Shown here: piece after piece, positions 6,316 through 9,271 of the stretch
Position numbering within the stretch: the stretch's first letter is position 1
How the letters are laid out: every line of letters starts with the position of its first letter
Assembly: GCA_041855665.1 (NCBI GenBank)
Contig: JBHAEP010000028.1
Coordinates: 1-9,271 of the forward strand
DNA from: JBHAEP01 sp041855665
GTDB lineage: Bacteria; Patescibacteriota; Saccharimonadia; Saccharimonadales; Saccharimonadaceae
Reading direction: 5' to 3'
Length of the DNA stretch: 9,271 nt
The notes under the pieces: model-generated
Told to the model about the DNA's origin: nothing
The model's database searches: none
The model's input: the letters and a program-made list of their open reading frames with translations, nothing else
Translations under genes and position numbers: made by a program

Positions 6316-7734
6316 ATGAAAACAAAACTCCCAACCGTAGCGATTATTGGTCAGGCCAATGTCGGAAAAAGTTCTTTATTTAACCGCATGGTTCGCGCAC
6401 AGCAGGCGATAGTTGCTCGAGAGGCCGGAACAACTCGCGATAGCGTTTTAGGTAAAGTTGAACACAAATACCATCAATTTTGGCTAGTTGACACTGCCGG
6501 ACTTAAAGATGCTGAAGATGAATTTGAAGCTAGCATCCAAGAACAGATCACTGAAGCAGCGGCTGCTGCCGATGTTATTTTAGTTGTCGTTGATAGCAAT
6601 CAATATCCAAGCGATCAAGATCGCCTAGTTGCTAAAAAGGCCCTAAAAAGCAAAAAACCGGTTATCTTGGTCACTAATAAGACGGACCTTAAGACATCTC
6701 TACCTATTGAAGAATTTAGGCGACTTGGTATTAAAAATATCATTCAGTCTAGTGCAGCACACAACCGCGGCGTAAATGAAATCCTCGATGCGATAGTCGA
6801 AGAAATACCAGCCCTACACGAAGAGGAATCTGATAATATTTTGCGAATTGCACTTATCGGCCGCCCAAATGTTGGAAAAAGCTCTTTATTCAATACATTG
6901 GCCGGTAAACAACAGGCAATGGTGGCGAATCTAGCCGGAACAACTCGCGACGTAAATCGTGTTTCGGTAAAATACAACCAGCGAGAAATTGAAATACTAG
7001 ACACAGCTGGTATGCGAAAACCTGGCAAGCAAGAAGTCGGCATTGAAAAGTTTAGTGTTCTGCGAACCCTGCAAGCTATCGAAGAGGCTGATGTTTGTTT
7101 TCTATTGATGGATGCAAATGAACTAAACACCCAACTAGATCAGCGACTGGCTGGAATAATTAACGAAGCCGGCAAAGGAATGGCTATTGTTGTCAACAAA
7201 TGGGACGCCGTAGAAGGTAAGGACGCCTACACTCGAGATGCTATTGCTCCAAGAATTGCCCACGCCTTCAACTTCACACCTTGGGCGCCGCTAATCTTTA
7301 CGAGTGCAGTGACTGGTAAAAATGCAACTAAGTTATTTGACATAGCTCTTGATATCGAAGCGCGACGAAATCAACAACCAAAAACTCGCGTTTTGAACGA
7401 TCTGCTACAAAAGGCTATACAGAAACATCCTCCAGCTGGCTTAAAAAACACTCACCCTAAGCTTAGGTATATAGTTCACACCGACACGACACCTCCTTGG
7501 TTTGTGATTTACGGCAGCAACCTAAAGTTCGTACACTGGAGCTATAAGCGCTACCTAGAACGCCTGATTCGCGAAACCTACGATTATGCCGGAACTCCGA
7601 TTCGACTAAGTTTTCGAGATGAAAAACAGATTAAATCAAACAAGCAACGTATCGCTGAAGGTAAGGCGCCAGCAACAAAAGCCTATAAAGAAACTAAAAA
7701 TCAAGAAGCGCGCGAAAATTTTCATAAAAAATAA
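6316..7734 (+). CDS. der: Ribosome-assembly GTPase Der (EngA)
   Basis: Der is an essential tandem GTPase that helps mature the 50S subunit. Both G domains are complete. Domain 1 has the P-loop G12-S20 (GQANVGKSS), AGTTRD (38-42), DTAG (59-62) and NKTD (121-124). Domain 2 has GRPNVGKSS (182-190), the same AGTTRD, DTAGM (229-233) and NKWD (294-297). The C-terminal KH-like domain (about 360-445) shows PPWFVIYGSN, HWSYKRYLE and GTPIRLSFRD. A lysine-rich tail follows. The 472-residue length is normal. The first P-loop reads Q-A where RPN is common. The two G domains share a 17-base identical stretch at 6424-6440 and 6934-6950, a remnant of the internal duplication or of codon convergence on AGTTRD. 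It is followed three bases later by pth, so the two are likely one operon. Confidence 0.98.
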   Translation: MKTKLPTVAIIGQANVGKSSLFNRMVRAQQAIVAREAGTTRDSVLGKVEHKYHQFWLVDTAGLKDAEDEFEASIQEQITEAAAAADVILVVVDSNQYPSDQDRLVAKKALKSKKPVILVTNKTDLKTSLPIEEFRRLGIKNIIQSSAAHNRGVNEILDAIVEEIPALHEEESDNILRIALIGRPNVGKSSLFNTLAGKQQAMVANLAGTTRDVNRVSVKYNQREIEILDTAGMRKPGKQEVGIEKFSVLRTLQAIEEADVCFLLMDANELNTQLDQRLAGIINEAGKGMAIVVNKWDAVEGKDAYTRDAIAPRIAHAFNFTPWAPLIFTSAVTGKNATKLFDIALDIEARRNQQPKTRVLNDLLQKAIQKHPPAGLKNTHPKLRYIVHTDTTPPWFVIYGSNLKFVHWSYKRYLERLIRETYDYAGTPIRLSFRDEKQIKSNKQRIAEGKAPATKAYKETKNQEARENFHKK

Positions 7735-7737
7735 AAT

Positions 7738-8286
7738 ATGAAAGTAGTTATACTTCAGGGAAATCCCGGCTCCGAATACAGTAAAACGAGACACAACGTA
7801 GCTTGGATAATCGCCGACAATTTAGTTGATGCATCTGAGTGGAAAAAATCAACCAAATTTAAAGCCTTGATCGCAAATTGCAATCAAGCCATTTTCGTCA
7901 AGCCGGAAACTTTTTACAATCAAACAGGGCAGACCGCCGCTGCGATAAAAAAATTCTATAAATTAGATAGTTCTGATTTTTTAGCAATCCACGATGACAC
8001 CGCATTAGACTTCGGGGTGGTTCGAACCAGGAGCTCTGGCAGTGGTGGCGGCAACAATGGCATAAACTCGCTTAACTCGCACCTTGGAGATCATTACCCT
8101 AGAATTCGAATCGGTATAAAATCAGATCTCTTAGGTAAAATCAAACAATCTGATTTTGTTCTTGGAAAATTCAATAAAGATGATATAAATACTATCGAAA
8201 AAAGCATAAGTTTAATAGTTAAAAAATATATTGATGACTTTATCAATGATAGTTTTCAAGAAACAACTGAAAAAATCATAAAATAG
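7738..8286 (+). CDS. pth: Peptidyl-tRNA hydrolase
   Basis: Pth releases peptides from peptidyl-tRNA that drops off the ribosome, recycling the tRNA in the cytosol. The 182-residue protein shows the family motifs: QGNPG-x-x-Y with N9, TRHN with catalytic H19, KPETFYNQTG with N61 (usual KPxTFMNxSG) and HDD with D86. The glycine-rich lid segment is SGSGGGNNGINSL. In the well-studied E. coli enzyme this last segment reads GGHNG. Here the histidine (E. coli H113) is asparagine (N106), while the following asparagine is kept (N107). The gene starts three bases after the der stop with no visible Shine-Dalgarno, so translation may depend on coupling to der. A strong terminator follows. The pairing with der, another ribosome-linked gene, fits a translation-maintenance operon. 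Confidence 0.97.
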   Translation: MKVVILQGNPGSEYSKTRHNVAWIIADNLVDASEWKKSTKFKALIANCNQAIFVKPETFYNQTGQTAAAIKKFYKLDSSDFLAIHDDTALDFGVVRTRSSGSGGGNNGINSLNSHLGDHYPRIRIGIKSDLLGKIKQSDFVLGKFNKDDINTIEKSISLIVKKYIDDFINDSFQETTEKIIK

Positions 8287-8291
8287 AAGAA

Positions 8292-8332
8292 AAAACGGTA
8301 GAAAATCATTGACTTTCTACCGTTTTGTTTTC
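8292..8332. terminator. Bidirectional Rho-independent terminator between pth and the convergent gene
   Basis: A ten-bp core stem (8295-8304 with 8314-8323; ACGGTAGAAA) can extend by three A-T pairs and has a nine-nt loop. It is followed by TTTTGTTTTC on the + strand and TTTTTTCTTC on the - strand. It ends pth and the membrane protein gene whose stop is at 8340. Confidence 0.9.
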
Positions 8333-8339
8333 TGGAATA

Positions 8340-8717
8340 TTAACCCCTTGAGCGACTAGCCGCAAGTGCAGTACGAATATAAATCACCAAAAAGGCGATA
8401 GAAGCTACACCAAAAGCACTCCTGAAGAATGCATTCTGACCAATTGACTGATTAAAGTAAACCAGTAGAAGGCACAGCCCATTTACTGCCAAAATTACAA
8501 TAAAAGGCTTTGGGAGGGAGGCGAAATTACCTCTTGCAGCGTTGATAACCAAAATGGTCAAACCAACAATGAATGCCATCGAACCAACGCCTACCATCTG
8601 GTTATCCCAGACACCAGCAAAAAAGCCGATAACATAGATAATAAGGTCGCGGATGAGATCGATCAAAAGAGATGAATCTTCGATCATTTCGTTCCAGAAT
8701 TTATTTGAAAGTTCCAC
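8340..8717 (-). CDS. Hypothetical four-TM membrane protein
   Basis: I do not recognise the family. The 125-residue protein has a short charged N-terminus (MELSNKFWNEMIED) and four predicted membrane helices (about residues 18-37, 42-61, 72-90, 99-119). It ends in a basic C-terminus, SRSRG. There is no signal-peptide cleavage site, cysteine pair or catalytic motif. AGGAG (8728-8724) is six bases before the GTG at 8717 and only three before the GTG at 8720, so I prefer 8717. The other start would add one residue. It is a single-gene unit with its own promoter (8786-8814), a leader of about 60 nt and a shared terminator. Being convergent to pth, it is unlikely to be functionally tied to it. The membrane topology is the only functional hint. 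Confidence 0.8.
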   Translation of the reverse strand: MELSNKFWNEMIEDSSLLIDLIRDLIIYVIGFFAGVWDNQMVGVGSMAFIVGLTILVINAARGNFASLPKPFIVILAVNGLCLLLVYFNQSIGQNAFFRSAFGVASIAFLVIYIRTALAASRSRG

Positions 8718-8785
8718 CACGGACTCCTAAAAAACATAGTAGTTTAAGCTCAAAAAAGAACTTCTTGTAGCTGTGGTCATATTTG

Positions 8786-8814
8786 ATTATATAATAATTT
8801 TTATGTTTTTGCAA
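8786..8814 (-). promoter_or_regulatory. Promoter of the four-TM protein gene
   Basis: On the - strand TTGCAA (8814-8809; four of six) and TATAAT (8791-8786; perfect) are separated by 17 bases. Transcription would start near 8779. The AGCT-flanked AAGAA/TTCTT repeat in the leader (about 8749-8772) is weak and may not fold. Confidence 0.7.
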
Positions 8815-8830
8815 TAAAAATAATTCCAAC

Positions 8831-8867
8831 AAAAAAGCGCCAGGTAAGGGTGGGCATCACCTGGCGC
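8831..8867 (-). terminator. Strong terminator ending the candidate non-coding RNA
   Basis: A nine-bp GC-rich stem (8859-8867 with 8837-8845; GCGCCAGGT/ACCTGGCGC) with a 13-nt loop is followed on the - strand by six T (8836-8831). On the + strand the stem is followed by CGTTTTG, a weaker signal. The nearest - strand gene start is over 100 bases further on and has its own promoter. Confidence 0.85.
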
Positions 8868-9089
8868 CGTTTTGCCCTTCAACGCACCCCGTCGGGGTAA
8901 AGCGTGACCCACCTCACACATCAATGGAGGTCCGCCGGTTAAAGGGGTTAGTATACCAATAGGCCTTTTTTGTAGAGAGTGGAGGGAAGATTACTTCTAC
9001 AGCGTACTGGCAACCTAACAAAAATATTGTTAAAATAGGGGATATATAGGTACGATATGATTGAATGCTAGAGGCTTTCGATCATTACG
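8831..9089 (-). ncRNA. Candidate structured non-coding RNA (about 260 nt), family unknown
   Basis: The block at about 8837-8970 is clearly more GC-rich than its AT-rich surroundings and contains no open frame of note. Read on the - strand it has several features. A 5' hairpin lies at 9057-9085 (five plus three pairs around one C-A mismatch). A nested hairpin lies at 8882-8905 (ACGC, bulge, ACCCC-GAC-GGGGT, GCGT). A five-bp hairpin pairs 8911-8915 with 8927-8931, and a strong terminator closes the transcript. GGTGGG (8913-8908) is complementary to CCCACC in the terminator loop, so a pseudoknot is possible. A promoter at 9096-9124 would start the RNA near 9089. I found no SRP core (GGAAGGAAGCAG), tmRNA, RNase P or tRNA signature. 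It could instead be an attenuator for the gene at 8717, although that gene has its own promoter. Confidence 0.55.
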
Positions 9090-9095
9090 TTTATT

Positions 9096-9124
9096 ATATT
9101 AGCATACATTTGACATTAAGTCAA
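9096..9124 (-). promoter_or_regulatory. Promoter for the candidate non-coding RNA
   Basis: On the - strand TTGACT (9124-9119; five of six) and TAATAT (9101-9096; four of six) are 17 bases apart, with TG one base before the -10 box. A perfect TATAAT at 9098-9093 overlaps but would need a 20-base spacer. Transcription would start near 9089. Confidence 0.5.
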
Positions 9125-9271
9125 CACTTTAGACACATTTTTTATGAAAATCAATAATTTAGACCCTAAAGACAACATTTTTACAAAAAAATTATATAAT
9201 ATACCTAACTCTCCAAAGTAGCTATTTTACCTGGGAACCTTACCTAAGGAAAATGTACCTAGCATAGCAAT
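9125..9271. other. AT-rich end of window with no supported gene
   Basis: This stretch is very AT-rich. It holds a TATAAT at 9195-9200 without a suitable -35 box, and a small CCTTA/TAAGG inverted repeat at 9238-9249. An AAGGAAAATG near the end opens a frame of only four codons. A gene may begin to the right, outside the window. Confidence 0.5.

Noticed and set aside
6744..7130. Long - strand open frame opposite der
   Set aside because: It is fully antisense to conserved GTPase motifs and has no family features; a shadow of der.
8029..8038. GGTTCGAACC, the typical T-arm sequence of a tRNA
   Set aside because: It lies inside pth in frame, coding for part of the conserved Pth sequence, and no acceptor, D or anticodon arm can be built around it.
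8845..8880. T-box-like AAGGGTGGG...ACC before a hairpin and T-run on the + strand
   Set aside because: The AGGGTGGNACCGCG core does not match, the + strand T-run is weak and no + strand gene follows in the window.
8831..8970. SRP (4.5S) RNA or tmRNA
   Set aside because: The conserved SRP loop core and the tmRNA end and tag sequences are missing on both strands. A highly divergent form cannot be excluded without a covariance search.
9238..9268. Gene start with AAGGAAAATG near the right edge
   Set aside because: The frame stops after four codons.

Overview
This window is a compact, AT-rich stretch of bacterial chromosome. Gene content and style suggest a Patescibacteria/CPR genome, with Saccharibacteria (TM7) my best guess. 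That guess rests on short intergenic gaps, small uncharacterised membrane proteins, low-complexity tails on signalling proteins and apparent leaderless starts, not on a marker gene. The VanZ-like gene ends in TGA, so TGA appears to be a stop here. This argues against the SR1/Gracilibacteria code, where TGA is glycine.

Left part, + strand (1-5011). It opens with a membrane protein carrying a spermidine-synthase-like domain, cut by the window edge, whose end overlaps a VanZ-family membrane protein. A new promoter at the VanZ stop codon then drives a two-component pair. The first gene is a six-TM, PAS-containing sensor histidine kinase and the second a response regulator. Both carry long Gln/Asn/Pro-rich C-terminal tails, and the regulator has no recognisable DNA-binding output domain.

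Middle (5012-7734). An rRNA pseudouridine synthase of the RsuA/RluB type appears to be transcribed from a promoter that overlaps a hairpin and places the start of transcription on the AUG itself. Facing it on the - strand is a self-contained unit of two tiny overlapping genes. It has a consensus TTGACA-17-TATAAT promoter, a leader hairpin and a strong terminator. One of the small proteins has a zinc-knuckle-like Cys/His array. Divergent from this unit is der (engA), a tandem GTPase for ribosome assembly, again with an apparently leaderless promoter.

Right part (7738-9271). pth (peptidyl-tRNA hydrolase) follows der by three bases, so der-pth is probably a translation-related operon. A bidirectional terminator separates pth from a convergent gene for an unrecognised four-TM protein with its own promoter. 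The remaining 550 bases hold no convincing gene for a protein. They do contain a GC-rich, hairpin-rich block ending in a strong - strand terminator and preceded by a - strand promoter. This is a candidate structured non-coding RNA of about 260 nt that I could not match to SRP RNA, tmRNA, RNase P, 6S or tRNA. It is the strongest candidate for something undescribed in the window.
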